The notes under the pieces were generated by a model that did not search any database, was not told where the DNA came from, and saw only the letters and a list, made by a program, of their open reading frames with translations. Positions 9,521-19,655 of a stretch of 64,000 bases of DNA are shown here, one piece after another. Each line of letters begins with the position of its first letter. Position 1 is the first letter of the stretch. The stretch comes from Colwellia sp. 12G3 (lineage in GTDB: Bacteria; Pseudomonadota; Gammaproteobacteria; Enterobacterales; Alteromonadaceae): NCBI RefSeq assembly GCF_002836775.1, contig NZ_PJAQ01000043.1:123350-187349 (forward strand). Direction: 5' to 3'. The position numbers were made by a program, and so were the translations under genes.

Positions 9521-11335
9521 ATGAAACAGCAAATAGTAGATATTACCGACAGAATCATAAAACGTAGTGCTAAAACGCGTGCTGAATATTTAGCTAAAAT
9601 TGATGCAGCCAAATCAGACACGGTACATCGTGCTGGCTTATCATGTGGTAACTTAGCACATGGCTTTGCAGCTTGTGGTAAAGAAGATAAAGCCTCGTTA
9701 CGCGGTATACAACACTCAGACATCGCTATTGTTACCTCTTACAACGATATGCTTAGTGCACATCAACCGTATCAAACGTACCCTGATATTATCAAAGCAG
9801 CAGTTAAAGACGCAGGTGGTGTTGCACAAGTTGCTGCCGGTGTTCCTGCTATGTGCGATGGCGTGACTCAAGGTCAACCGGGCATGGATTTAAGCCTGAT
9901 GAGCCGTGATGTTATCGCTATGTCAACAGCTGTTGGTCTATCTCATAACATGTTTGATGGTGCATTAATGCTAGGCATCTGTGACAAAATAGTACCCGGA
10001 TTACTGATCGCGAGTATGACATTTGGTCACTTACCAACCGTATTTGTTCCTGCAGGTCCAATGCCTTCAGGACTTCCAAATAAAGAAAAAGCACGTGTAC
10101 GTCAGCAGCATGCTAAAGGTGAAGTAGACGAAGAAGCTTTACTTGAGGCTGAGTCGGCATCATATCACTCTGCTGGTACTTGTACTTTCTTCGGCACAGC
10201 AAACTCCAATCAGCTAGTGGTTGAAGTAATGGGATTACATTTACCAGGTGCTTCATTTATTGCGCCTAATACACAACTTCGTGAAGAATTAACAAAAGCC
10301 GCTGCTCGTCAAGCAACACGCTTAACACAGCAATCTGGCAGTTACATGCCGATTGGTAAAATGGTTGATGAACGCTCAGTGGTAAACGCAATTGTTGCAT
10401 TACTGGCAACAGGTGGTTCAACTAACTTAACCATGCATATTATTGCTTTTGCTAAAGCCGCCGGTATCATCATTAACTTTCAAGATTTTAATGATCTTTC
10501 TGAAGAAGTACCACTATTAACACGTATATACCCTAATGGCCATGCAGACATTAACCAATTCCAAGAAGCAGGTGGGATGGCGTTATTATTCCGTGAACTT
10601 ATTGAAGGCGGACTAGTGTACGAAGATGTAGAAACCATATGTGGTCGTGGTTTAACTCGTTACACTAAAAAACCAGTATTAGATAATGGTGAACTTAAGT
10701 GGGTTGATTGTGTTGAAAAGTCACTTGATGATGCCATTATTGCAACGGTTGCTAAACCATTTAGCGCTCATGGTGGTTTACGTGTAATGAAAGGTAACTT
10801 GGGTGTTTCTGTTATAAAAACATCATCACTTCGAGAAGGCAGTTTTGTCATTAAAGCCCCTGCTGTTGTATTTGAAGACCAACATGAATTACAAACTGCA
10901 TTTGATGCAGGAGAGCTAGAAAAAGATTTTGTTGCCGTTGTTAGATTCCAAGGACCTAAAGCGCGTGGCATGCCTGAATTACATAAATTAACGCCATTGT
11001 TAGGTGTACTTCAAGACAAAGGTTTTAAAGTCGCTCTTGTTACTGACGGACGTATGTCTGGCGCATCAGGAAAGGTACCTGCAGCCATCCATTTATGCCC
11101 TGAAGCACTTGATGGCGGTTTGATTGCTAAGGTTCAGACAGGCGACATGATTAGCCTAAATGGTGAAACGGGCGAATTGACACTCCTCGTTGATGAACAA
11201 GAGTTAGCAAATCGCGAAACGTCAATATTTCAAGTTAATGGCCATCATGAAGGTATGGGTCGTGAGTTATTTGGCTTTATGCGCCGTAACTTGAGTTCGG
11301 CTGAAACAGGTGCGTGTTCGTTATTCGATTCATAA
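9521..11335 (+). CDS. edd: Phosphogluconate dehydratase
   Basis: Entner-Doudoroff dehydratase converting 6-phosphogluconate to KDPG. It is 604 residues long, the normal size for an IlvD/Edd [4Fe-4S] enzyme. The conserved segments [47 protein letters not shown] and [16 protein letters not shown] are present, with cysteines in the first two positioned as iron-sulfur ligands. It lies third in the zwf-pgl-edd-eda set with GAGAG just ahead of the ATG. Confidence 0.97.
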   Translation: MKQQIVDITDRIIKRSAKTRAEYLAKIDAAKSDTVHRAGLSCGNLAHGFAACGKEDKASLRGIQHSDIAIVTSYNDMLSAHQPYQTYPDIIKAAVKDAGGVAQVAAGVPAMCDGVTQGQPGMDLSLMSRDVIAMSTAVGLSHNMFDGALMLGICDKIVPGLLIASMTFGHLPTVFVPAGPMPSGLPNKEKARVRQQHAKGEVDEEALLEAESASYHSAGTCTFFGTANSNQLVVEVMGLHLPGASFIAPNTQLREELTKAAARQATRLTQQSGSYMPIGKMVDERSVVNAIVALLATGGSTNLTMHIIAFAKAAGIIINFQDFNDLSEEVPLLTRIYPNGHADINQFQEAGGMALLFRELIEGGLVYEDVETICGRGLTRYTKKPVLDNGELKWVDCVEKSLDDAIIATVAKPFSAHGGLRVMKGNLGVSVIKTSSLREGSFVIKAPAVVFEDQHELQTAFDAGELEKDFVAVVRFQGPKARGMPELHKLTPLLGVLQDKGFKVALVTDGRMSGASGKVPAAIHLCPEALDGGLIAKVQTGDMISLNGETGELTLLVDEQELANRETSIFQVNGHHEGMGRELFGFMRRNLSSAETGACSLFDS

Positions 11336-11356
11336 CCAATAAGAACAGATAACGAT

Positions 11357-11381
11357 TAAGGAGTTACAACGTGGCTCCTTA
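11357..11381 (+). terminator. Hairpin between edd and eda (possible attenuator)
   Basis: A 7-bp stem TAAGGAG / CTCCTTA is followed by TTATAATT, which resembles a weak terminator. A second palindrome, TTAACC-CTAA-GGTTAA, lies at 11416-11431. Because eda follows on the same strand this may tune eda expression instead of ending the transcript. Confidence 0.35.
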
Positions 11382-11457
11382 TTATAATTAACAATATAAA
11401 AAATTCAGCGTCTATTTAACCCTAAGGTTAAGTGTCGTAAAGAAATAAAGAGGAATT

Positions 11458-12105
11458 ATGACAGTATCAAAAAATTGGCAAATTATGCCAAAGGACCTTT
11501 TCAACATGGGACCTATTGTTCCTGTACTAGTAATTAACAACGTTGAAGAAGCGTTACCAATTGCTGAAGCGCTATTAACTGCTGGGATTAAAGTCTTAGA
11601 AGTAACCCTACGTACGCCAGCAGCACTTGATGTTATCAGTGCCATTGCTAGAGAGTTACCAGAAGCTATCGTAGGCTCGGGTACAGTAACCAATCGTCAG
11701 CAGTTACAACAGTCTTATGATGCAGGTGCTAAATTTGCTATTAGTCCAGGTTTAACAAAAGATTTATTACAAGCCGGCAATGAAGGTAATATCGCGTTAA
11801 TACCAGGTATATCTTCGATTTCAGAGCTTATGGAAGGAGCCGATTATGGTTACGATCATTTAAAGTTTTTTCCTGCTGAAGCATCCGGTGGCGTTAATGC
11901 TATTAAATCAATTGGTGGTCCTTTCCCTGATATTCGTTTTTGCCCTACGGGAGGCATAAACTTAAATAATGTTCGAGATTATTTAGCCTTACCTAATGTT
12001 GTTTGTTGTGGCGGCTCATGGTTAGTATCAAATGAGATTGTTGACAATAAGAATTGGTCTGAAATCACTAGATTAGCCAACCAAGCGTTAGCGCATGTAA
12101 GGTAA
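11458..12105 (+). CDS. eda: KDPG/KHG aldolase
   Basis: Cleaves 2-keto-3-deoxy-6-phosphogluconate to pyruvate and glyceraldehyde 3-phosphate. The 215-residue class I aldolase has IVPVLVINNVEEALPIAEAL, the catalytic Glu region EVTLRTP, the phosphate-binding GSGTV, and the Schiff-base lysine in HLKFFPAEASGG (Lys136; Lys133 in E. coli). It closes the Entner-Doudoroff cluster and is followed by a strong terminator. AAAGAGG lies just before the ATG. Confidence 0.96.
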   Translation: MTVSKNWQIMPKDLFNMGPIVPVLVINNVEEALPIAEALLTAGIKVLEVTLRTPAALDVISAIARELPEAIVGSGTVTNRQQLQQSYDAGAKFAISPGLTKDLLQAGNEGNIALIPGISSISELMEGADYGYDHLKFFPAEASGGVNAIKSIGGPFPDIRFCPTGGINLNNVRDYLALPNVVCCGGSWLVSNEIVDNKNWSEITRLANQALAHVR

Positions 12106-12130
12106 AACTAAGGCTTATTCGTTAATAAGC

Positions 12131-12174
12131 AATAAAAAAGCCAGTCATTATAAATAATGACTGGCTTTTTTATT
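12131..12174. terminator. Bidirectional intrinsic terminator between eda and the GYF-domain gene
   Basis: A long perfect stem, AAAAAAGCCAGTCATTAT with ATAATGACTGGCTTTTTT and a tiny AA loop, has A- and T-runs on both sides. It serves the converging eda (+) and 12215-13141 (-) genes. Confidence 0.92.
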
Positions 12175-12214
12175 GCTATGTTATCAACAAGTCACAGCTT
12201 TTGTAGGAACATTT

Positions 12215-13141
12215 TTACTGGTTGTTTTGGGCCATTTTCAAACGTTCAGCCATTGATAATGGCTCATCCTTACCTTTTTTGATTTCAACTTTTTTAACAT
12301 CTTCTTTTTTAACTTCAACTTTCTCTACTTTACTGTCACCTTTAAATACAGACTTCATCATGCTTTTCATGCCATTGAAGCTGTCTTTAGTTGAATGACT
12401 CTCTTCGACTGTGTCGTTTGAAAGTGATTTCGATGCAGTTTTATCTACGTTTTTGGCTGTTTTATTATCGAGCTCTTTTATTTCAACAGGAGCTACTTCA
12501 ACCTTTGCTTCGACGGCGTCAGCACGACTATGAGGTGTTGCTAATTTTTCTTGGGCAAGTTTCGCTCTACTTACTTGTGCGCTGGAAAGTGCGTTACCAC
12601 CACTGTCTTGTGACATTGCTATGCTTTGGTTACAAGAAGGCATAAATATATCATTAGAGCTCATTCTACGATCAAAGTCGTCCACTACCTCAGTCATTTC
12701 AGTCTCAGCTATACTAACAGCATCTTTAACTTGAGATAACTTACGTCTTAAGTTGTTGTATTTCTTCTCAATGTTATCAATAGCACCTTTAACATCATCA
12801 TTTAAGTTCTGAGTTAGATCCTTATACTCTTCAATTTGTTTATCAAATTTAGCAAGAGAAGATTGACTATGATTAATGCTATCGTCAATTGAGGTCAATT
12901 TTGATTCTAAACGTTGTTTCTTAGCTAAAAACTTGTCAGAAATTTCTTTTGGAATTGAAGGCGACTGCACAGTCGGCGGAAGTACATCGGCAAATTCACT
13001 AATACAATTGACCGGCTTCCACTGAGTAAAGGAAGGGTGCCAGCCATAAACATTTGGGTTACTTGCTAAATAATCTTTCGCTGCGTCTAAATCTAATGGG
13101 GCAGTTACTTTGCCATTATTTGAAAAAAACCATTTTTTCAT
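12215..13141 (-). CDS. GYF-domain coiled-coil protein of unknown function (long paralog)
   Basis: The 308-residue protein opens with a GYF_2-like module (residues 1-50: MKKWFFSNNGKVTAPLDL then GWHPSFTQWKPV), a fold that binds proline-rich peptides in other proteins. A long, charged, heptad-like helix follows (about 70-150), then a Lys/Glu/Val-rich disordered tail ending SMAERLKMAQNNQ. No signal peptide or membrane segment is seen, so a cytoplasmic adaptor is plausible. It is a paralog of the neighbouring 143-residue gene, which shares the GYF module and coiled coil but lacks the tail. The gap between the two is 81 bp. Function unknown. Confidence 0.75.
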   Translation of the reverse strand: MKKWFFSNNGKVTAPLDLDAAKDYLASNPNVYGWHPSFTQWKPVNCISEFADVLPPTVQSPSIPKEISDKFLAKKQRLESKLTSIDDSINHSQSSLAKFDKQIEEYKDLTQNLNDDVKGAIDNIEKKYNNLRRKLSQVKDAVSIAETEMTEVVDDFDRRMSSNDIFMPSCNQSIAMSQDSGGNALSSAQVSRAKLAQEKLATPHSRADAVEAKVEVAPVEIKELDNKTAKNVDKTASKSLSNDTVEESHSTKDSFNGMKSMMKSVFKGDSKVEKVEVKKEDVKKVEIKKGKDEPLSMAERLKMAQNNQ

Positions 13142-13222
13142 CGTAAATACTCTTATCTGTTAACGTTAGTTTTATAATTAATTTGATAAACGACTCAGTT
13201 GGTATTTAACCAACGAGCAGTG

Positions 13223-13654
13223 TTAATAATCAGTTTTAATTACGTTAGCTAGGTTTTTCTGTAGAGAGGCGTACTGCTCTTCAATCTGCTTGACCACTAT
13301 TTTAACTTGTTCTGTTAAATCACGAGCTGTTCTTCCATAATTATCTAAGTCAGTATCAATTTCATACAAAGAATCAGACGTGATTTTAATCGTTTTATCA
13401 ATACGGTCTAATGTTGTTATCAATTCTTTTTCTTCCCCAATTAAATCATCAATAAGACCACTTGGGATCTCTATTGGAGGTGGAGGAGGGGAAATTGACG
13501 TTTCAAATTCATCAATACAACTAACGGGGACCCAATGAGTGTAAGAAGGGTGCCAAGCATATAAGTCAGGATTCTTTGAAATTAATTCATTTGACTCTTT
13601 TAACCCTAAAGGACCTGTTACTTCACCATTGTCAGAAAAAAACCATTTTTTCAT
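13223..13654 (-). CDS. GYF-domain coiled-coil protein of unknown function (short paralog)
   Basis: The 143-residue protein has the same N-terminal module as its neighbour (MKKWFFSDNGEVTGPLGL, then AWHPSYTHWVPVSCIDEF), a proline stretch SPPPPPIEIP at about residue 54, and a predicted coiled coil to the end. It is upstream of the longer paralog on the same strand, which suggests a tandem duplication and co-transcription. The short proline run could itself be a GYF ligand for the partner (inference). No function can be assigned. Confidence 0.72.
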   Translation of the reverse strand: MKKWFFSDNGEVTGPLGLKESNELISKNPDLYAWHPSYTHWVPVSCIDEFETSISPPPPPIEIPSGLIDDLIGEEKELITTLDRIDKTIKITSDSLYEIDTDLDNYGRTARDLTEQVKIVVKQIEEQYASLQKNLANVIKTDY

Positions 13655-13956
13655 AATAATTATTACTCTCTTTTATATCAGTTACCCTATTTGAATTAGG
13701 TAACAATAACGACCTATCTAATTTATTAACTGTGGGTCTTCTACTCCTTACCATTTAACGTTAGCTTAAGCCAACAGTCAAGCTATTTTGTTAATGCTAA
13801 GTTATAGTTTTGTATTACTTTTTTTAATGGGTTTGTAAATATAATGTTATATAAATGTACTGAGTTAACATCTTAATTCATATACTTTTTATAATTAATT
13901 TAATAACTAAGGTGTAGGAATGAATAGTGTTTAAGCCGTTAAAATTTAGATAAAAA
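13655..13956. other. Intergenic DNA between rne and the GYF gene pair
   Basis: About 300 AT-rich bases. The only structure noted is the inverted repeat GTTACC-CTATTTGAATTA-GGTAAC at 13681-13704, just upstream of the GYF gene start, which could be an operator. No ORF or clear promoter was recognised. Confidence 0.4.
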
Positions 13957-13988
13957 AAAGCCAGTTATAATGTTTATAACTGGCTTTT
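13957..13988 (-). terminator. Intrinsic terminator of rne
   Basis: Stem AAAAGCCAGTTATAA / TTATAACTGGCTTTT with a 2-nt loop and a T-run on the minus strand, 21 bp past the rne stop. Confidence 0.88.
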
Positions 13989-14009
13989 AAGTTTAAAGAA
14001 CGCGTTGTT

Positions 14010-17000
14010 CTATGGCTTAGTAGCCATCGCGCTACTACGGCTTGTCACATCAGCAAGAATAGCAGTCCTACCTGATGACTGATGAACTTGTCGTTCACTA
14101 TCAGCCATAAAGCTTGTTGGGATCTCTTTAATTACTGAGATTGTTTCTGTTTTTGTCATTGGTGCTGTTGCATGACCAGAAAGACTATTTGCTTTCTTAA
14201 TTTGCCTTGCTAACTTTTTATCTTTTGTTGCGGTTTTCTTCGCAGCAGGAGCAGCCTTCTTGACTTTTTTAACTTCAACCTCAACTTTATCTTCTTGAGT
14301 TTCTATATTGTCTTCAGCCGCTTCAACGTCAATAACTACAGGAGCAACAACTTCTAGCTTCTCTATTGCAACTGTTTCAGCAGACTGACTTGTCACTTCT
14401 GCAGTTACAACAATATCTTCTTTTTGTTCTAACGGTAACTCTTGCTGAACTTCAGTCACAGGTGCAGCTTCAACAGGAGCAGCTTCAACAGGTGCAGCTT
14501 CAACAGGAGCCGCTTCAACAGGAGCAGCTTCAACAGGAGCCGCTTCAACAGGTGCAGCTTCAACAGGAGCCGCTTCAACAGGTGCAGCTTCAACAGGTGC
14601 CGCTTCAACAGGAGCCGCTTCAACAGGTGCCGCTTCAACAGGAGCAGCTTCAACAGGTGCCGCTTCAACAGGAGCAGCTTCAACAGGTGCCGCTTCAACA
14701 GGAGCAGCTTCAACAGGTGCAGCTTCAACAGGAGCAGTTACAACAGGTGCAGCTTCAACAAGTGCAGCTTCAACAAGTGCAGCTTCAACAGGAGCAGTTA
14801 CAACAGGTGCAGTTGTCGTAGCAGGATAACGTGCCTCTACAGATTCATCGATAGATACTTCTTCACCAGTTAATGCCTGTTCTTGTTGTGAATTTTCACT
14901 ATCACTGTTGCTACGGCGACGTCGTTGGCCATTTGCTCTTAGGTGTCTAGGAGAACGTCTATTACGTGGTTTATCATCATTTTGAGCTACGTCTTCTACA
15001 ATAGGAGTATTAACCTGTTCATTCTCAGTTGTGTTAACTGCTGTTAATGCTTCAGTTGTATCGATAGCTATATTTGCTGGGTTTACACGTATTTTTTTAC
15101 GATTAGTTCTACGTTGGCGACGCTCACCGACTTTCTCTTCTTTAATGACATTTTCTTTCTCTACACTATCATTCTTACGAGGTTGTCTCTTAGGCTTATT
15201 CACTTCATCATGACTAGAACGAGGTGTTCTTGGTTCATTCTGTTTATTAACAGGACGATTGGTAGAGTCCTCGTCATTACGATCGGGACGATTGGTGCCA
15301 CGATTATTACGACGTTTTGCTTGCTGATTTCTTTGTCTATCTTGTGGTCGTCTAGGTTTTTGACTAGTGCTTGTTTCTTTACTCTCTTTAACAACCACTA
15401 CTTCTTCGGCAATAAATAAGCCCTTTAACCAAGTAAAGAAGCCACCAGATTTCTTTGATACCAAAGGGGTGTCAGCTTTTACTGCTTTTTCAGTAGGCAT
15501 TGGAGCTGATTTTGGTGCTGTCATTCCTTGAATCAAAGGTTCATCAGGCTTTGATGTTACTTTATCAAATTTCGGCATTTTAGCTTCTTCAAGTTCAGCT
15601 TGTTTTACCGGTAATTCATAACTTGCTTCAACAACAGTTTCATCCGTTTTAACGCGCAGTACTTCGTATTGCGGTGTATCCATGTGTGGATTAGGAATGA
15701 TTAAAACCCTAACGTTATGATGTTTTTCAACATGCATAACAGAGCGACGTTTTTCATTTAATAAGTAGGTAGCAACAGGTACAGGCACTTGTGCTTGTAC
15801 ATGAAGTGTATTGTCTTTTATGGCTTCTTCTTCCATTAAACGCAATACCGATAGCGCTAAAGATTCAACGCCACGTACATGACCGGTACCACTACAACGA
15901 GGACATACACCTTGGCTTGTTTCACCAATAGAAGGACGTAAACGTTGGCGAGACATCTCTAATAAACCAAAACGAGATATTTTTCCTAGTTGTATACGTG
16001 CTCTATCTTGGTGAACTGAATCACGCATTCTATTTTCTACTTCACGTTGATGACGAACAGGTGTCATATCGATAAAATCGATGACAACTAAGCCACCTAA
16101 GTCACGTAAACGTAGTTGACGAGCAATTTCTTCTGCTGCTTCTAAGTTAGTATTAAAAGCAGTTTCTTCAATGTCACTACCTTTAGTTGCACGGGCAGAG
16201 TTAACATCTATTGAAGTCATCGCTTCAGTTGGGTCAATAACTATTGAACCACCAGAAGGTAGACGAACTTCACGTTGAAATGCGGTCTCAATTTGAGTTT
16301 CAATTTGGTAGTGAGTAAATAAAGGTACATCACTAGTATAAAGCTTGATCTTACTTAAGAAGTCAGGACGAACAACTTCAATGTGTTTTTTTACACTTTC
16401 AAAGGTTTTAGGACGATCTATTAATACTTCACCAATGTCACGGCGAAGATAGTCACGAATAGCACGCAAAATTAGGTTTGTTTCTTGATGAATTAAGAAA
16501 GGAGCAGGACGACTTTTTCCTGCCTCACTGATTGCTTGCCAGTGATGCAAAAGAACACTGAGATCCCACTTTAGTTCGTCGTAATCTTTACCAACACCAG
16601 CAGTTCTTACAATTAAACCCATTCCTTTAGGTAAATCTAGTTTACTTAATGATGTTTTTAATTCAGTACGTTCGTCACCTTCAATACGACGAGAAATACC
16701 ACCAGCACGCGGGTTGTTAGGCATTAATACTAAATAACTACCGGCGAGACTAATAAAGGTGGTAAGAGCTGCGCCTTTTTGACCACGTTCCTCTTTATCA
16801 ATTTGAACGATAACCTCTTGGCCTTCGTGTAACACTTCTTTAATGTTAGGTCGGCCTTGGAATGTATAGCCTTTAGGGAAGTATTCACGTGCGATTTCTT
16901 TCATTGGTAAGAAACCATGGCGATCAGCACCATAATCAACAAAAGCCGCTTCTAAAGAAGGCTCGATACGGGTGATTTTAGCTTTGTAAATATTAGATTT

Positions 17001-17111
17001 TTTTTGTTCATGACCAGGGCTTTCAATATCTAAATCGTAAAGCTTTTGACCATCTACTAGTGCTACGCGCAATTCTTCTGATTGGGTAGCGTTAATTAAC
17101 ATACGTTTCAT
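14010..17111 (-). CDS. rne: Ribonuclease E
   Basis: Essential endoribonuclease and degradosome scaffold. The 1033-residue protein has the catalytic N-terminal half in order: RNase H-like/S1 region (about 1-125, [20 protein letters not shown]), DNase I-like catalytic domain with [15 protein letters not shown] and [13 protein letters not shown], and the Zn-link CPRCSGTGH (Cys403 and Cys406, one off from E. coli). The C-terminal half is Arg-rich and disordered, with an amphipathic segment near [15 protein letters not shown] that resembles the membrane-targeting sequence. A long PVEAA repeat tract follows, from a 15-bp minisatellite. The repeat number may vary between strains. Confidence 0.96.
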   Translation of the reverse strand: MKRMLINATQSEELRVALVDGQKLYDLDIESPGHEQKKSNIYKAKITRIEPSLEAAFVDYGADRHGFLPMKEIAREYFPKGYTFQGRPNIKEVLHEGQEVIVQIDKEERGQKGAALTTFISLAGSYLVLMPNNPRAGGISRRIEGDERTELKTSLSKLDLPKGMGLIVRTAGVGKDYDELKWDLSVLLHHWQAISEAGKSRPAPFLIHQETNLILRAIRDYLRRDIGEVLIDRPKTFESVKKHIEVVRPDFLSKIKLYTSDVPLFTHYQIETQIETAFQREVRLPSGGSIVIDPTEAMTSIDVNSARATKGSDIEETAFNTNLEAAEEIARQLRLRDLGGLVVIDFIDMTPVRHQREVENRMRDSVHQDRARIQLGKISRFGLLEMSRQRLRPSIGETSQGVCPRCSGTGHVRGVESLALSVLRLMEEEAIKDNTLHVQAQVPVPVATYLLNEKRRSVMHVEKHHNVRVLIIPNPHMDTPQYEVLRVKTDETVVEASYELPVKQAELEEAKMPKFDKVTSKPDEPLIQGMTAPKSAPMPTEKAVKADTPLVSKKSGGFFTWLKGLFIAEEVVVVKESKETSTSQKPRRPQDRQRNQQAKRRNNRGTNRPDRNDEDSTNRPVNKQNEPRTPRSSHDEVNKPKRQPRKNDSVEKENVIKEEKVGERRQRRTNRKKIRVNPANIAIDTTEALTAVNTTENEQVNTPIVEDVAQNDDKPRNRRSPRHLRANGQRRRRSNSDSENSQQEQALTGEEVSIDESVEARYPATTTAPVVTAPVEAALVEAALVEAAPVVTAPVEAAPVEAAPVEAAPVEAAPVEAAPVEAAPVEAAPVEAAPVEAAPVEAAPVEAAPVEAAPVEAAPVEAAPVEAAPVEAAPVEAAPVEAAPVTEVQQELPLEQKEDIVVTAEVTSQSAETVAIEKLEVVAPVVIDVEAAEDNIETQEDKVEVEVKKVKKAAPAAKKTATKDKKLARQIKKANSLSGHATAPMTKTETISVIKEIPTSFMADSERQVHQSSGRTAILADVTSRSSAMATKP
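14461..14814 (-). repeat. 15-bp minisatellite inside rne (about 24 units)
   Basis: Tandem units of the form GGWGCMGCTTCAACA run without a frame break and encode PVEAA repeats on the minus strand. The units differ mainly at two wobble positions (GGT/GGA and GCA/GCC). Units at the 14740-14814 end are more diverged ([10 protein letters not shown]). Because the unit is a multiple of three, slippage changes length without a frameshift. Confidence 0.95.
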
Positions 17112-17804
17112 AGTTTGCCGGACTCATTTTAGTCACAACACACCATTTGCTTAGGACACAAAGCAATCTGTTTTTCTGGTAACAGCAGTTTGTCAACCTC
17201 ACGGTTGTCAGAGTTAACCTGTCATAAAACCAAGTTAAGCTATTATAAATTCGGATTGTTTTTTATATCATCGCCCTTTATTTAAGTGGCAATGCTAAAT
17301 TATTTCTTTATGTGCTCAGCGTGTGTGCTGTGCAACATATCAGTGCATTCTCGCTCTGATACTATTTTATAATAATTGCTTTATGGTGCTGGGCTAATAA
17401 CAATTCAAAATCAAATTGTTAAAACTGTTTATGCTTATTTGACAATCTACAACGGGTAAAACATCAAAAGTGATGGTTTACTGTGTCAAATAATGCAATA
17501 GGCCGTACTATCAGTATGTCTTTTTTCTATTTTTATCAACGCTAAATATGTGCAGTTAATAAAATAAAAGTTCGCATAAAAATGTGGCCGCAGTTTGCCT
17601 CTTACGTCTCTCTTTAAAGCTTCTAGGGTTAAATTTGTTACGTTGATTAGCCGTGTGTGAATCTTTAATATGGCTTCTTAATACGCAGTTAGCGTTAAAT
17701 ATCAACTAATAACCCTGATATTATCCCACTATCTTTGTTGTTTAGCCAATTAAAAAGGGAGTTAATTGCATTATTCGCTAAATAAAGTGTGTTAAACTGC
17801 AGCT
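17112..17804. other. Divergent rne-rluC intergenic region with the probable rne leader
   Basis: Nearly 700 bp without a gene. The rne-proximal part contains the inverted repeat TGTCAACC-TCAC-GGTTGTCA (17191-17210). A structured rne 5' leader mediates autoregulation in E. coli, so a similar role is possible. The rest is AT-rich. TTTGACAA at 17439-17446 resembles a -35 box but no good -10 follows it. No small ORF with a convincing ribosome-binding site was found. Confidence 0.45.
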
Positions 17805-18887
17805 ATGAAAGAAATTAAGACCAAAAAAGCCAAACACGTGCCTAAAATTAAATTAAAGACAAAACATCACTCAGTTGAAAAAAAAATTCAACAGATAAAA
17901 ATCACGCCTGAAAAGCCTAAACAAGTAACAAACGAGCCTGAGCCCGAAAAGCCAAAAGTACGTTTTATCACTATAGATAGTGAGGATGAAGGACAACGAA
18001 TTGATAATTTCCTTTTAAGGACGCTCAAAGGTGTTCCTAAAAGTCATCTATATCGCTTAATGCGTAAGGGCGAGATAAGAGTTAATAAAAAGCGAATTAA
18101 ACCTGTCTATAAATTATTGTTAAATGATGAGTTACGTATTGCCCCTATTAGAGTTTCAGAAGAAAAGGATGCTGTTTCTACAGGACTCAATATTGTTGCT
18201 AATTTAGAAAAACAAATACTTTTTGAAGATGATCGTTTAATTGTTATCAATAAGCCATCAGGTATGGCAGTTCATGGTGGTAGCGGATTAAGTTTTGGAT
18301 TAATTGAAGCGTTACGTGCGTTGAGACCAGATGCGCGAATGTTAGAGCTCGTTCATCGATTAGACAGAGATACGTCTGGTTGTTTACTGGTAGCTAAAAA
18401 ACGCTCAACTTTGCGACACTTACATGAACAGTTTCGTGAAAAAAATGTACAAAAATTTTATCACGCTTTAGTTAAAGGTCATTGGCCGACTAAACTTACG
18501 CGAGTTACTGATGCACTAAAGAAAAATGATTTAAAATCAGGTGAACGCGTTGTCGTTGTTGATAACCAAGAAGGTAAAGAGTCTGAAACACGCTTTAGAG
18601 TGTTAGAGCGCTATCGTGGTGCTACTTTAGTGAGGGCTTTCCCGGTAACAGGCAGAACACATCAAATCCGCGTTCACTGTCAAACGAGTGGTCACTCCAT
18701 TGCGATGGATGCAAAATATGGTCATGAAGAGTTTGATGAGCAGATGAAGAGTAAAGGATTAAAAAGACTTTTCTTACATGCCGCTAGTATTGAGTTCACT
18801 CACCCAAGCACAGAGGAACGCTTAAAAATTGAAGCACCGATGGAGGCTAGTTTAGAGAAACTGTTAACTAAGTTGGTTAAAGAATAA
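17805..18887 (+). CDS. rluC: 23S rRNA pseudouridine(955/2504/2580) synthase
   Basis: Pseudouridine synthase of the RluA family. An S4 RNA-binding domain (about residues 57-110, QRIDNFLLRTLKGVPKSHLYRLMRKGEIRVN) precedes the catalytic domain, with the catalytic aspartate in HRLDRDTSGCLLVAK (Asp187). The 360-residue protein carries about 43 extra Lys-rich residues at the N-terminus compared with E. coli RluC (catalytic Asp144). The next in-frame ATG lies inside the S4 domain, so the extension seems real unless a GTG is used. Divergent from rne, as in E. coli. Confidence 0.94.
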   Translation: MKEIKTKKAKHVPKIKLKTKHHSVEKKIQQIKITPEKPKQVTNEPEPEKPKVRFITIDSEDEGQRIDNFLLRTLKGVPKSHLYRLMRKGEIRVNKKRIKPVYKLLLNDELRIAPIRVSEEKDAVSTGLNIVANLEKQILFEDDRLIVINKPSGMAVHGGSGLSFGLIEALRALRPDARMLELVHRLDRDTSGCLLVAKKRSTLRHLHEQFREKNVQKFYHALVKGHWPTKLTRVTDALKKNDLKSGERVVVVDNQEGKESETRFRVLERYRGATLVRAFPVTGRTHQIRVHCQTSGHSIAMDAKYGHEEFDEQMKSKGLKRLFLHAASIEFTHPSTEERLKIEAPMEASLEKLLTKLVKE

Positions 18888-18892
18888 CGCGC

Positions 18893-19558
18893 ATGACTGA
18901 GTATAAATTAGTTATTTTTGATTGGGACGGTACTTTGATGGATTCAATTGCTCGTATTGTTTCATCAATGCAAGCAGCAGCACGTCATTGTCAGTTGACT
19001 ATACCGACAGTCAATAACGTAAAAAATACCATAGGCTTAAGTTTACCTAAGGTGCTTGATATTTTATTCCCTAGTGCTTCTCAAATCGATATAACTGCTT
19101 TGCTTGAGCAATACAAATTTCAATATGTCGAGGGGAATAGTACTCCGGCACCTTTGTTTGAACATGCTCTGTCGTTATTAAAGGCACTTACCGATAACGA
19201 CAAGCTGTTAGCTGTGGCAACAGGTAAAGGGCGAGAAGGATTACAACGTGTATTTTCTGCAAGCCAAACAGAACATTTTTTTCATGCATCACGTTGTGCT
19301 GATGAGGCTCGATCTAAACCTGATCCACAGATGCTATTAAGCTTACTAGCAGAGCTAAGCATTGCACCTGAGCAAGCCGTTATGATTGGTGATACTAGTT
19401 ATGATATGCAAATGGCGCAAACGGCGGGTATAGATAGGATAGGTATTACCCTTGGCGTCCACGATAGAGATATATTAAACAACTACCAGCCAATAGCCAT
19501 TGTTGACTCTCTTGCTGAGTTACAGCAATTACTACTACCCGCAGCAGTGCACAGATAA
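18893..19558 (+). CDS. HAD-superfamily phosphatase (phosphoglycolate phosphatase-like)
   Basis: The 221-residue HAD hydrolase has motif I DWDGTLMDS (nucleophile Asp10, Asp12), a cap domain, the motif III lysine in RSKPDPQMLL, and motif IV GDTSYDM. It begins 5 bp after the rluC stop and is probably co-transcribed with it. Related proteins beside rluC in other gammaproteobacteria are annotated as phosphoglycolate phosphatase or simply HAD-IA hydrolases. The true substrate cannot be read from the sequence. Confidence 0.85.
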   Translation: MTEYKLVIFDWDGTLMDSIARIVSSMQAAARHCQLTIPTVNNVKNTIGLSLPKVLDILFPSASQIDITALLEQYKFQYVEGNSTPAPLFEHALSLLKALTDNDKLLAVATGKGREGLQRVFSASQTEHFFHASRCADEARSKPDPQMLLSLLAELSIAPEQAVMIGDTSYDMQMAQTAGIDRIGITLGVHDRDILNNYQPIAIVDSLAELQQLLLPAAVHR

Positions 19559-19587
19559 TCATGTAGCATTCTCTAAAATTACTATAC

Positions 19588-19640
19588 CTAAAACAACTAA
19601 TAGCACTTTAATACTGTGCTACTGGTTGTTTTAGATTTTC
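19588..19640. terminator. Bidirectional terminator between the HAD gene and yceF
   Basis: Outer stem CTAAAACAAC / GTTGTTTTAG with an inner stem TAGCAC / GTGCTA, then ATTTTCTT. It lies between converging genes. Confidence 0.75.
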
Positions 19641-19655
19641 TTAAACAGCGATTTA

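Noticed and set aside
14461-14814. Regular repeats resembling a CRISPR array.
   Set aside because: Units are directly adjacent with no unique spacers, are coding and in frame, and no cas genes are present.
14366-14873. Long open frames on the plus strand and a second minus frame across the rne repeat, encoding Leu/Gln or Asn/Arg/Ser-rich repeats.
   Set aside because: They are frame shadows of the 15-bp minisatellite, which is open in several frames. No ribosome-binding site and no known family; the rne frame is clearly the coding one.
17439-17446. TTTGACAA as the -35 box of an rluC promoter.
   Set aside because: No acceptable -10 hexamer at 16-18 bp and more than 350 bp from the rluC start.
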